Origin: Campylobacteraceae bacterium
GTDB taxonomy: Bacteria > Campylobacterota > Campylobacteria > Campylobacterales > UBA6016
Direction of reading: 5' to 3'
Assembly: GCA_022758985.1 (NCBI GenBank)
Contig: JAEMQC010000076.1
Location: forward strand, 1-22,124
DNA length: 22,124 nucleotides
This document shows positions 1 through 6,829 of this stretch, in pieces (position 1 is the first letter of the stretch; each line of letters begins with the position of its first letter). The position numbers were made by a program, and so were the translations under genes. Below the pieces are notes generated by a model. The model saw only the letters and a program-made list of their open reading frames with translations, ran no database searches and was not told the origin of the DNA.

Positions 1-926
1 AAAAGCAAAAATAGAGCCGGCACAGCTCTTGAGTACTTTGGCAAAAACAGAGATATCCTAACTATCAAAAAGTTCGACATCAAAAAATACATGCTAAGCC
101 TTGAGCAAAAAGGATATGCAGGCGATACATTGCGTAGTTACTTCAATATGCTATCCGGTATTTTACAATTAGCTGCCGATGCTGATTTGATTACCACAAA
201 TCCATGCCGTGACTTGAAACTCAAGTTTGATATGACTCCAGATGAAGAAGCCACCAGACCGTTTAATCAAGACGAAGTCGCTATGCTACTAAAAAGTGCA
301 AATGGAGAACTTCGCAACTATTTGGGTATTGCCTTTAACACCGGAATGAGTCCGGAAGAGATTATAGCTTTGATGCCGCAGGATATTGATTTTGTGGCAA
401 AAACAATTCATATATGTAGGGTTATTACCAAAGGCGAGTTGAGGCAGGCGGCTGATAAAAAGACTTTAAAAACAAGGTATAGGCATAGGATTATTCCTTT
501 ATTTGCTGGTGCACTGCCTTATATCGAGGCGCAGATGCAATATGCAAAGTCAAAAAAAGCCTCTTTTTATTTTGTAAACCGGATGGCCAGCGCTATGGCG
601 ATATTCAGGAGCTACGCGGTCAGAAGAAAAATAACACCAAATGGTATGGCCTTCTAAGGAAGTGTGGTATCGAATACCGAGACCTTAAAAACACAAGACA
701 CACTTTTGCAGTTGAGGCATTAAAAAGCGGCAAGTTTACACCGCAAGAGATTGCGGATGTTTTGGGGCATGCTAATCTTAGAATGCTGATACAACACTAT
801 GCAAAGTGGATTAAGGGTAGTGCGGTGCAGGTTGATCCAACTATAGATATATATAGTAAAGCTGAAGATAATAAAAATGATTTGTCTTACAGTTTGTCTT
901 ACAGTGGTAAAAATGGAGGATTTTAG
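1..926 (+). pseudogene. Tyrosine recombinase/integrase, 5'-truncated by window edge and frameshifted
   Basis: The reading frame is open from base 1 (no start inside the window; the ATG at 91 is internal) to a TAA at 655-657. It then resumes one frame over and runs to the TAG at 924-926. The first part holds an N-terminal SAM-like core-binding domain and the start of the catalytic domain. The second part holds the box II motif NTRHTFA and VLGHAN followed by the presumed nucleophile Tyr in IQHYAKW. Translating across a single missing base near 577-582 restores continuous homologous-looking protein (FVN-P-DGQRYGD), with one C probably lost from a CCC run. The usual first catalytic Arg after TGM is Ser here (TGMSPEE; codon 349-351). 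The gene may be a true pseudogene or contain a sequencing error. It probably catalysed site-specific integration or excision at the neighbouring tRNA. Confidence 0.8.
881..904 (+). repeat. 12-bp perfect tandem duplication at the 3' end of the integrase
   Basis: The unit TTTGTCTTACAG occurs twice head to tail (881-892 and 893-904), giving a Leu-Ser-Tyr-Ser repeat just before the integrase stop codon. It keeps the frame. It looks like simple slippage in a non-essential tail. Confidence 0.8.
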
Positions 927-928
927 AA

Positions 929-944
929 ATAGGGGAAACCCTAT
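929..944 (-). terminator. Hairpin between integrase and tRNA operon, possible tRNA operon terminator
   Basis: ATAGGG and CCCTAT form a perfect 6-bp stem around a 4-nt loop (GAAA on the plus strand, TTTC on the minus strand). It lies 8 nt past the tRNA-Asp 3' end in the direction of tRNA transcription and 2 nt past the integrase stop. On the minus strand the hairpin is followed by a weak T-rich tail (TTCTAAAAT). On the plus strand there is no T run. It is a plausible end for the tRNA transcript, but the tail is not convincing. Confidence 0.4.
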
Positions 945-951
945 GATTTAG

Positions 952-1028
952 TGGCGGTCCGGACGGGACTCGAACCCGCGACCTCCGCCGTGACAGGGCG
1001 GCATTCTAACCAACTGAACTACCGGACC
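952..1028 (-). tRNA. tRNA-Asp (anticodon GTC)
   Basis: On the minus strand a 77-nt cloverleaf can be drawn. The acceptor GGTCCGG pairs with CCGGACC, followed by discriminator G and an encoded CCA. The anticodon stem is CCGCC/GGCGG with loop CTGTCAC, giving anticodon GTC. The T loop is TTCGAGT. It is the last gene of the Lys-Glu-Val-Asp cluster. Its 3' end faces the integrase, so it is the likely integration target of the element to its left. Confidence 0.97.
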
Positions 1029-1045
1029 ACTAAATGAAGAAATGA

Positions 1046-1121
1046 TGGTGGTCGTTACTGGACTCGAACCAATGACATCCACCTTGTAAGGGTGGCGCTC
1101 TACCAACTGAGCTAAACGACC
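1046..1121 (-). tRNA. tRNA-Val (anticodon TAC)
   Basis: The 76-nt minus-strand cloverleaf has acceptor GGTCGTT pairing with AACGACC, discriminator A and an encoded CCA. The anticodon stem is CCACC/GGTGG with loop CTTACAA, giving anticodon TAC. It lies 17 nt upstream of tRNA-Asp within the same cluster. Confidence 0.97.
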
Positions 1122-1145
1122 GAAAAAAATTGTGATTAAAAAAAA

Positions 1146-1221
1146 TGGTCACCCTAAGGTGATTTGAACCCCTGTCACCGCCGTGAAAGGGCGGTGTCCT
1201 AGGCCTCTAGACGATAGGGTG
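1146..1221 (-). tRNA. tRNA-Glu (anticodon TTC)
   Basis: The 76-nt minus-strand cloverleaf has acceptor CACCCTA pairing with TAGGGTG, discriminator A and an encoded CCA. The anticodon stem is CCGCC/GGCGG with loop CTTTCAC, giving anticodon TTC. Two features are unusual: the first base pair is C-G rather than G-C, and the T stem (AGGGG against CACCT) has one G-A mismatch at pair 52-62. The fold is otherwise complete and it lies inside a tRNA operon, so it is probably functional. Confidence 0.93.
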
Positions 1222-1236
1222 CCTTAGATTTTTTGG

Positions 1237-1312
1237 TGGTGACCCGTGTTGGACTCGAACCAACGGCCCTATCCTTAAAAGGGATATGCTCTACCAACTG
1301 AGCTAACGGGTC
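1237..1312 (-). tRNA. tRNA-Lys (anticodon TTT)
   Basis: The 76-nt minus-strand cloverleaf has acceptor GACCCGT pairing with ACGGGTC, discriminator A and an encoded CCA. The anticodon stem is TATCC/GGATA with loop CTTTTAA, giving anticodon TTT. It is the first gene of the cluster, about 37 nt downstream of a consensus promoter. The DNA encodes a second CCA directly after the first (1234-1236), which should be removed by 3' processing. Confidence 0.97.
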
Positions 1313-1349
1313 TTGTTCTTTTTGAGCGTTTCACTCAAAAGGAGCCGGA

Positions 1350-1378
1350 ATTATATACGAAAAATTTTGTCTTGTCAA
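1350..1378 (-). promoter_or_regulatory. Consensus sigma-70 promoter of the tRNA Lys-Glu-Val-Asp operon
   Basis: On the minus strand, TTGACA (1373-1378) and TATAAT (1350-1355) are separated by exactly 17 bp, a full match to the classical sigma-70 consensus. The discriminator just after the -10 box (TCCGGCTCC) is GC-rich, as in stable-RNA promoters under stringent control. That regulatory reading is inference. The tRNA-Lys 5' end is 37 bp downstream of the -10 box. The -35 box contains the stop codon of cinA. Confidence 0.9.
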
Positions 1379-2472
1379 GACATTTTTGAAAAATCTTTCA
1401 AAATTTCGCAAATTATTTTTAGTGAATATGCTGCAGCGCTCGATTGTATAAGGCTCCTATCACCTTTGAAATTTTTTTTCTCTATTTTTTGGACGCCGCT
1501 TCTATGCTTTGCTCCTATGTATACACACCCTATCGGCTTCTCGTCGCTACCGCCTCCCGGCCCGGCTACGCCGCTAATCGCCGCCGCATAATCGGCTCCC
1601 GATATTTTTAGTACGCCGTCTAGCATTTCGGCAATCGTCTGTTCGCTGACCGCTCCGTATTCTTCTATAATGGAGTTTTCTACGCCTAGCCAGCTTGTTT
1701 TTGCTTCGTTGGCGTATGTGGTGAGAGAGCCTATAAATACGTCGCTGGCGCCTGGAATATGTACGAATTTGTAGCTAAGCAGTCCGCCGGAGCAGCTCTC
1801 TGCAACGGCTATTTTTTCGCCGTTTTCTCTTAACGTGTCTATTATGTACTCTTCCAGAGAATCTGCTACTATGGCTTTTTGCCCGAAAAGCTTGCTGATT
1901 CTGCCCGTAAAGTTTTCTAGCTTACCGTATTTTTTCTCCTCGGACACTATCTCCGTATAGCCGCCACTATTTTCGAATATACTTATGCCTATGTCGCTGG
2001 CTTGCGCAACGGGCGAGAGCAAAACCCTTACGCTCTCTTCGTTTTCGCCGAGTATAAAGGCTTTTTTTAGTTTTACGCACTCTTCTATAAGTATTTGTGG
2101 AACATCTTCGTCGGTTTCTATGCGGATCACGTTGATAGGTTTGCCGCCTATCGTTACGGTATAGCTGCCGTCTATATAGGTCTTGCACTTTGAAGGTATT
2201 AGCATATTACCGCGCGGCACAAGGGTATCGCTCATATGTGTGGATAACATCTTGCCTATAAGGGCGAAATTGTTTTTGGATGCGGCGATTATGATATTAG
2301 ACGACTTGGATATATAGTTTTCAAACTCCACTAGAATATCTGGGTCATTATCTTTTATAAACAAAAAAGCGTCGATTTTGGTCAGTTTTTCATGTATTCT
2401 TCTCTTTAGATAGCTCAAAAAATCGTCAGAATACCTGAATTTTTCCCCGACTATCAAAACGGTGTTTTTCAT
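1375..2472 (-). CDS. cinA: CinA-family protein with C-terminal NMN amidohydrolase (PncC) domain
   Basis: The 365-aa protein has two parts. Residues about 1-190 resemble a strongly diverged MoaB-like CinA N-terminal domain: the family's usual nucleotide-binding start is replaced by IVGEKFRYSDDF. Residues about 205-365 are a well-kept CinA C-terminal domain with AESCSGG (224-230), TTYANEAK and GVAGPGGGSDEKP (301-313). This domain class deamidates nicotinamide mononucleotide in pyridine-nucleotide recycling. The length is shorter than the roughly 400 or more residues of typical CinA proteins, mostly at the N-terminus. The start ATG has AGAGGA about 6 nt upstream. The gene is divergent from ileS. 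Its TGA stop lies inside the -35 box of the tRNA promoter. The function of the degenerate N-terminal part is unclear. Confidence 0.88.
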   Translation of the reverse strand: MKNTVLIVGEKFRYSDDFLSYLKRRIHEKLTKIDAFLFIKDNDPDILVEFENYISKSSNIIIAASKNNFALIGKMLSTHMSDTLVPRGNMLIPSKCKTYIDGSYTVTIGGKPINVIRIETDEDVPQILIEECVKLKKAFILGENEESVRVLLSPVAQASDIGISIFENSGGYTEIVSEEKKYGKLENFTGRISKLFGQKAIVADSLEEYIIDTLRENGEKIAVAESCSGGLLSYKFVHIPGASDVFIGSLTTYANEAKTSWLGVENSIIEEYGAVSEQTIAEMLDGVLKISGADYAAAISGVAGPGGGSDEKPIGCVYIGAKHRSGVQKIEKKNFKGDRSLIQSSAAAYSLKIICEILKDFSKMS

Positions 2473-2507
2473 CTAAATCCTCTTGCTAGATTTCTTATCT
2501 TTTCTTG

Positions 2508-2513
2508 ATTGTA
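2508..2513 (-). promoter_or_regulatory. Candidate -10 box of cinA
   Basis: TACAAT on the minus strand ends 35 nt before the cinA ATG and is preceded by ATGGG, near an extended -10 arrangement. No good -35 box is seen at 17 bp, which is common in Campylobacter promoters. This is a weak call. Confidence 0.3.
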
Positions 2514-2544
2514 CCCATAAACCCTTTTAACGCTTTTTTACCTA

Positions 2545-2578
2545 GGGTTTTGTAAGATTACAAAAACCCTTTTTGTAA
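2545..2578. promoter_or_regulatory. Operator-like dyad plus extra half-site upstream of ileS
   Basis: TTTTGTAA (2548-2555) and TTACAAAA (2558-2565) form a perfect 8-bp inverted repeat around GA. The repeat is flanked by GGG and ACCC, which nearly extend the stem. A third copy, TTTTGTAA, follows at 2571-2578. The dyad covers a possible ileS -10 box (TAAGAT, 2553-2558), so a bound dimer could block it. As RNA the plus strand could also form a hairpin followed by TTTTT, so an attenuator is the alternative reading. Which protein might bind is unknown. Confidence 0.5.
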
Positions 2579-2594
2579 CCACTTCGGAGAAATT

Positions 2595-5339
2595 ATGGAT
2601 TATAAAGACACCCTTCTTTTACCCGCTACGCAGTTTCCTATGAGGGCAAATCTGCCGCAAAACGAACCGCAAAGATATGAGAGATGGAGAAAAAACGGCA
2701 TATTCGATAGCCTAAAAAGAGGCAAAAAAGCCGATTTTACTCTGCATGACGGTCCTCCATACGCAAACGGACATCTGCATATCGGTCACGCCCTAAACAA
2801 AACGTTAAAAGACATTATCGTAAAACACAATTTCTTTAAAGGCGCTTCTGTGCGTTTTACTCCGGGGTGGGACTGTCACGGCCTTCCGATAGAACAAGAG
2901 ATAGAAAAAGCGCTCGGCAAAGAGAAAAAAGAGCTCCTTAAAAAAGAGGAGATAAGAGAGCTTTGCCGCGAGCACGCCAGAAAGTTTGTCGGCATCCAGA
3001 TGGGTGAGTTTGAGAAAATGGGTGTTCAGGCGGACTGGGAAAAGCCGTATGTGACTATGGATTTTAAATTTGAAGCCAATATATATAAGGCTCTTTGCGA
3101 GGTAGCCAAAGCGGGGTTGCTTGTCGAGAGAAGCAAGCCAGTGTATTGGAGCTGGGCGGCAAAAACCGCTCTTGCAGAGGCTGAGGTAGAGTACAAAGAC
3201 AAAGAGGACTACTCTATATTTGTAGCCTTCGACCTTAGCGCTGAGGCTCTGGCGGCAATAGGTGAGACAAAAGCTGCGATTGTGATATGGACGACAACCC
3301 CTTGGACGCTTCCGGCAAATGTCGGTATATCGCTAAATCCGGATGAGGAGTATGCGCTGACGACTGACGGCTATATCGTAGCCGCTTCTTTAGTTGAAAA
3401 ATGCAAGGCAAACGGGCTATTCTCGGGCGATGTCAAAAAAACATTCCCGTCAAAAACGCTTGAAAAACTAAATGCAATAAATCCGTTAAACGGCAGGGCG
3501 TCTACGATAGTGCTTGGCGCACACGTCATGGTAGAGGATGGCACTGGATGCGTGCATACTGCGCCTGGGCACGGCGAGGATGACTACCGTGTCGGACTCA
3601 AATATAATCTTGATGTGATAATGCCGGTTGACGAAGAGGGTAAATATGATGAGACTATCGTAAAACTGGGACTTATCCCAAATCCGCAAGAATTTGTCGG
3701 CATGCATATATTCAAAGCCAACGATATGATAGTTGAGATGCTAGGCTCTGCGGCTCTGAAAGTGTCGAAGTTTGTCCACTCCTACCCGCACTGCTGGAGA
3801 ACACACAAGCCCGTAATATACAGAGCGACAAAGCAGTGGTTTATAGCAATGGACGAGAAACTGGCAAACGATAACAGGACGCTAAGAGAGATAGCTCTAG
3901 GCGAAATAGAAAAAATAAACTTCTACCCAAAAGCCGGCAAAAACCGTCTAAAAAGCATGATAGAAAATCGTCCGGACTGGTGTATTTCAAGACAGAGAGA
4001 TTGGGGTGTGCCGATAGCTTTCCTAAGGGATAAGAGAACGGGCGAGGTACTACTTGATGAGAGAGCGCTCTCTCTTGCTGCCGAGATATTCGATGAAGAG
4101 GGCGCTGACGCTTGGTACTCTAGGCCTGTAGTAGACTTTTTGCCTTATAGCATGAAGAGCGAGGCGGAGCACTTTGAAAAAGTAACGGATATTCTGGATG
4201 TATGGTTTGATAGCGGCTCGACGTTCTTTTCCGTGCTAAAAAGCGGCGAATATGATGCCGGCGAATATCCGGCAGATGTATATCTAGAAGGTTCCGACCA
4301 GCATAGAGGTTGGTTTCAGAGCTCGCTGCTCCTCTCATGCGCCATCAACAAGCAAGCGCCATTCAAAAGCGTGATTACGCACGGCTTTACGGTTGACGCA
4401 TCCGGGCGAAAAATGAGCAAATCGCTCGGTAACGTCGTGGCGCCGGAGGCGATACTAAAAGAGTACGGCAGCGAGATAATGAGGCTGTGGGTTGCGATGA
4501 GCGATTTTACCGACGACGTAAAAGTATCGACAGAGATACTAAAGCAGATTTCTGAGCAATATAGAAAACTAAGAAATTCGTTTAGGTTTTTACTAGCAAA
4601 CATCAGCGATCTTGAAGAGCTGGCTCCTATCGATACGCTTGGCGAGCTTGATAGATGGATACTCTCCGAGGCAAAAGCCGTATTTGAAGAGGTGCAAAAA
4701 GAGTTTGACTCCTATGAATATGCAAGAGCTATGGTTAGGCTAAATGCGTTTGTCGTAAGCAAGCTTTCAAACATATATATGGACGTTTGCAAAGACAGAC
4801 TTTACTGCGATGCAAAAAACTCCGAGAGTAGACGCGCTTCGCAGACTACTATGGCTTTGATACTAAGGTCGCTTCTGACTCTCGTGGCGCCGATACTCAC
4901 ATATACGGCGGACGAGGTCGTCGAATATATGCCGGAGTTTTTAAGAGAGGGACAAACAAGCGTATTTGGACTTGTTTCAAAAGAACTACCGAGTGTAAAA
5001 TCAGATATGGATGCAGCAAAGCTGCTTGAAATTAGGGACGGTTTCTTCGAAGCGGTAGAGAAGTTCAAAAAAGAGGGAAGCGTAAAAAGTACGCTTGAGC
5101 TGGCTCTCGGTCTGCCAAAAGGCTTTGAGGGGCTAAGTAGCGAAAAAGATATGGAAGATTTCTTCCTTGTGAGCGCTCTTTGCGAAAAAGAAGAAGGAGA
5201 GGTGCTTGCTACTTTTGACGTCGAAGGAAAAGAGTTTAGCGTAATGAAATCGGCAAAACATAAATGCCCAAGATGCTGGAGATATGCAGCAGAGACTGAA
5301 GATGCCCTATGCCCTAGATGCGAAAAGGCTCTCTCTTGA
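2595..5339 (+). CDS. ileS: Isoleucyl-tRNA synthetase
   Basis: The 914-aa cytoplasmic class I aminoacyl-tRNA synthetase charges tRNA-Ile with isoleucine using ATP. Visible landmarks are the signature HLHIGH (60-65), the editing-domain motif TTTPWTLPAN, the second signature KMSKS (606-610) within GRKMSKSLGN, and a C-terminal zinc knuckle with two CPRC-type pairs (CPRCWRY and LCPRCEKAL). The length is normal for bacterial IleRS. The start ATG has GGAG about 6 nt upstream. The stop overlaps the TTG start of a small membrane ORF, so the gene heads the long plus-strand train ending with murC. No odd residues were noticed. Confidence 0.98.
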   Translation: MDYKDTLLLPATQFPMRANLPQNEPQRYERWRKNGIFDSLKRGKKADFTLHDGPPYANGHLHIGHALNKTLKDIIVKHNFFKGASVRFTPGWDCHGLPIEQEIEKALGKEKKELLKKEEIRELCREHARKFVGIQMGEFEKMGVQADWEKPYVTMDFKFEANIYKALCEVAKAGLLVERSKPVYWSWAAKTALAEAEVEYKDKEDYSIFVAFDLSAEALAAIGETKAAIVIWTTTPWTLPANVGISLNPDEEYALTTDGYIVAASLVEKCKANGLFSGDVKKTFPSKTLEKLNAINPLNGRASTIVLGAHVMVEDGTGCVHTAPGHGEDDYRVGLKYNLDVIMPVDEEGKYDETIVKLGLIPNPQEFVGMHIFKANDMIVEMLGSAALKVSKFVHSYPHCWRTHKPVIYRATKQWFIAMDEKLANDNRTLREIALGEIEKINFYPKAGKNRLKSMIENRPDWCISRQRDWGVPIAFLRDKRTGEVLLDERALSLAAEIFDEEGADAWYSRPVVDFLPYSMKSEAEHFEKVTDILDVWFDSGSTFFSVLKSGEYDAGEYPADVYLEGSDQHRGWFQSSLLLSCAINKQAPFKSVITHGFTVDASGRKMSKSLGNVVAPEAILKEYGSEIMRLWVAMSDFTDDVKVSTEILKQISEQYRKLRNSFRFLLANISDLEELAPIDTLGELDRWILSEAKAVFEEVQKEFDSYEYARAMVRLNAFVVSKLSNIYMDVCKDRLYCDAKNSESRRASQTTMALILRSLLTLVAPILTYTADEVVEYMPEFLREGQTSVFGLVSKELPSVKSDMDAAKLLEIRDGFFEAVEKFKKEGSVKSTLELALGLPKGFEGLSSEKDMEDFFLVSALCEKEEGEVLATFDVEGKEFSVMKSAKHKCPRCWRYAAETEDALCPRCEKALS

Positions 5340-5464
5340 ATCTCGGTGAGGTGGTTCCGTTTTGGGTGATAGTCGCTGCGGTGGGATTTGTGCTTGCCGT
5401 GCTAGGTGCGGGTATCGTATTTGTAAAAAAACATCCGAAAGCAAATAAGGAAAAAGAGAAATGA
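5336..5464 (+). CDS. Small single-pass membrane protein between ileS and gatA (42 aa)
   Basis: A 42-codon ORF starts with TTG overlapping the ileS stop (TTGA) and ends with TGA inside the gatA start (ATGA). Translation-coupled overlaps at both ends argue that it is a real gene. AAAAGG lies about 9 nt before the TTG. The protein has a short acidic N-terminus (NLGEV), a hydrophobic stretch at about residues 6-30 (VVPFWVIVAAVGFVLAVLGA and on), then a strongly basic tail (KKHPKANKEKEK). This predicts one membrane helix with the charged tail in the cytoplasm by the positive-inside rule. I recall a small ORF at the same place in C. jejuni, between its ileS and gatA genes. No function is known to me. 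Confidence 0.75.
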   Translation: MNLGEVVPFWVIVAAVGFVLAVLGAGIVFVKKHPKANKEKEK

Positions 5465-6816
5465 TAAGCTTTAAAGACGCTCTAAAACTAGGCGGAGAAG
5501 ACCTAAAAGGGCTAAAACAAGACCTAAAGAAAAAAATAGAAGAGACAAAAGAGATAAACGCTTATGTCGGTTTTGAAGAGGCTGGCGAGGGTGTACCGGT
5601 GCTTGTCAAGGACAACATAAACGTGAAGGGATGGGAGATTACCTGTGCTAGCAATATTCTAAAAGGGTATGTGTCGCCTTATAACGCTACCGCAATAGAA
5701 AAGTTGCTTCAAAACGGTTGCTCGTTGTTTGGCCGCTCAAATATGGACGAGTTTGCGATGGGTAGTACGACCGAGAGCAGCGTGTACGGCAGAACTCTAA
5801 ATCCTCACAATAAACTTAGGGTTCCAGGCGGCTCTTCTGGCGGCTCGGCCGCCGCGGTTGCGAACGGCTCGGCTATCGTAGCGCTTGGAAGTGACACGGG
5901 AGGCAGCATCAGACAGCCTGCAGCTCTTTGCGGATGCGTCGGTATGAAGCCGACATACGGCAGAGTGAGCAGATACGGTCTTGTCGCTTACGGCTCCAGC
6001 CTTGACCAGATAGGCTCTTTTGGTAGAAGCGTTGAGGATGTGGCGCTTCTGTACGACAAAATAGCCGGCTTTGACCCGAAAGACTCGACGAGTGCAAATA
6101 TAGAGCACATAACCACGGCCGACAAAATAGACAAAAACCGTAAACTAACTTTTGCGGTCATCGAAAACTATGTCGAACAGGCTAGCGAAGATATTAGAGA
6201 ATCTATAAAAAACGTCATCAAAGAGCTTGAAAAAGCCGGACATAAAGTAATTTACAAAAATCTGCTAAACTCAAAATACGACGTTGCGGCGTACTATGTA
6301 ACGGCTACGGCCGAAGCAGCTACGAACCTACAAAGATTTGACGGCGTAAGATACGGCTATAGAGCTGAGTCAAAAAGCGTCGCCGAGATGTTTGTAAAGA
6401 CCAGAAGCGAAGGTTTTGGCAGCGAGGTGCAAAGAAGAATACTTCTTGGAAATTTCGTTCTATCAAGCGGATATTACGACGCCTATTACGTCAAAGCGCA
6501 AAAAGCCAGAGAGTTTATCAAAAACGAGTATCTCTCTATTTTTAAAGAGGCCGATATCGTAATAATGCCGGTTACGCCAAGTACGGCGTTTGAATTTAAC
6601 TCGTTTAAGGAGCCTCTTGAGATGTATCTTGAGGATATATATACGATTAGCGTAAATCTTGCGGGACTACCGGGGATTTCGGTGCCGACAGGGTATGATA
6701 AACAAAAACTTCCTATCGGCGTGCAGCTGCTGGCTTCGCATTTTGAAGAGCAAAAGCTATTTGATGCCGCCTCTATTGTTGAAGATATTTGCGCATACAA
6801 AAACAATTTAATATAA
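5461..6816 (+). CDS. gatA: Asp/Glu-tRNA amidotransferase subunit A
   Basis: The 451-aa protein is the glutaminase subunit of the GatCAB complex, which converts Glu-tRNA-Gln and/or Asp-tRNA-Asn to the amidated forms. The amidase-signature triad is complete: Lys50 in VLVKDN, Ser125 in GGSSGGSA, and nucleophile Ser149 in GSDTGGSI. The length matches the family. The start ATG overlaps the preceding small ORF by 4 nt, with AAGG and GAG purine runs just upstream. The next gene, guaB, starts 13 nt after the stop. GatB and GatC are not in this window. Presence of GatA implies that this organism forms Gln-tRNA or Asn-tRNA indirectly, as is usual in Campylobacterota. Confidence 0.97.
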   Translation: MISFKDALKLGGEDLKGLKQDLKKKIEETKEINAYVGFEEAGEGVPVLVKDNINVKGWEITCASNILKGYVSPYNATAIEKLLQNGCSLFGRSNMDEFAMGSTTESSVYGRTLNPHNKLRVPGGSSGGSAAAVANGSAIVALGSDTGGSIRQPAALCGCVGMKPTYGRVSRYGLVAYGSSLDQIGSFGRSVEDVALLYDKIAGFDPKDSTSANIEHITTADKIDKNRKLTFAVIENYVEQASEDIRESIKNVIKELEKAGHKVIYKNLLNSKYDVAAYYVTATAEAATNLQRFDGVRYGYRAESKSVAEMFVKTRSEGFGSEVQRRILLGNFVLSSGYYDAYYVKAQKAREFIKNEYLSIFKEADIVIMPVTPSTAFEFNSFKEPLEMYLEDIYTISVNLAGLPGISVPTGYDKQKLPIGVQLLASHFEEQKLFDAASIVEDICAYKNNLI

Positions 6817-6829
6817 GAAGGAGATGGAT

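Larger units (their letters stand above)
1..951. mobile_element. Right-hand end of an integrated or decayed genetic element next to tRNA-Asp
   Basis: A tyrosine-recombinase gene reads toward the 3' end of a tRNA-Asp gene and stops 25 bp short of it. Integrase genes sit in this position when an element has integrated into a tRNA 3' end. The rest of the element would lie left of position 1, so no cargo can be described. I cannot see the second attachment site. The extent given is simply the window edge to the tRNA 3' end. The element reading is an inference from the gene family and its position. Confidence 0.5.

Noticed and set aside
1234..1239. Encoded CCACCA at the tRNA-Lys 3' end as a degradation tag
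   Set aside because: CCACCA tagging is done after transcription on unstable tRNAs. Here the second CCA is just flanking DNA removed by processing, and the tRNA fold is stable.
6824..6829. Earlier in-frame ATG of guaB
   Set aside because: The AAGGAG site touches it with no spacer. The ATG at 6830 has proper spacing and gives the family's usual N-terminus.
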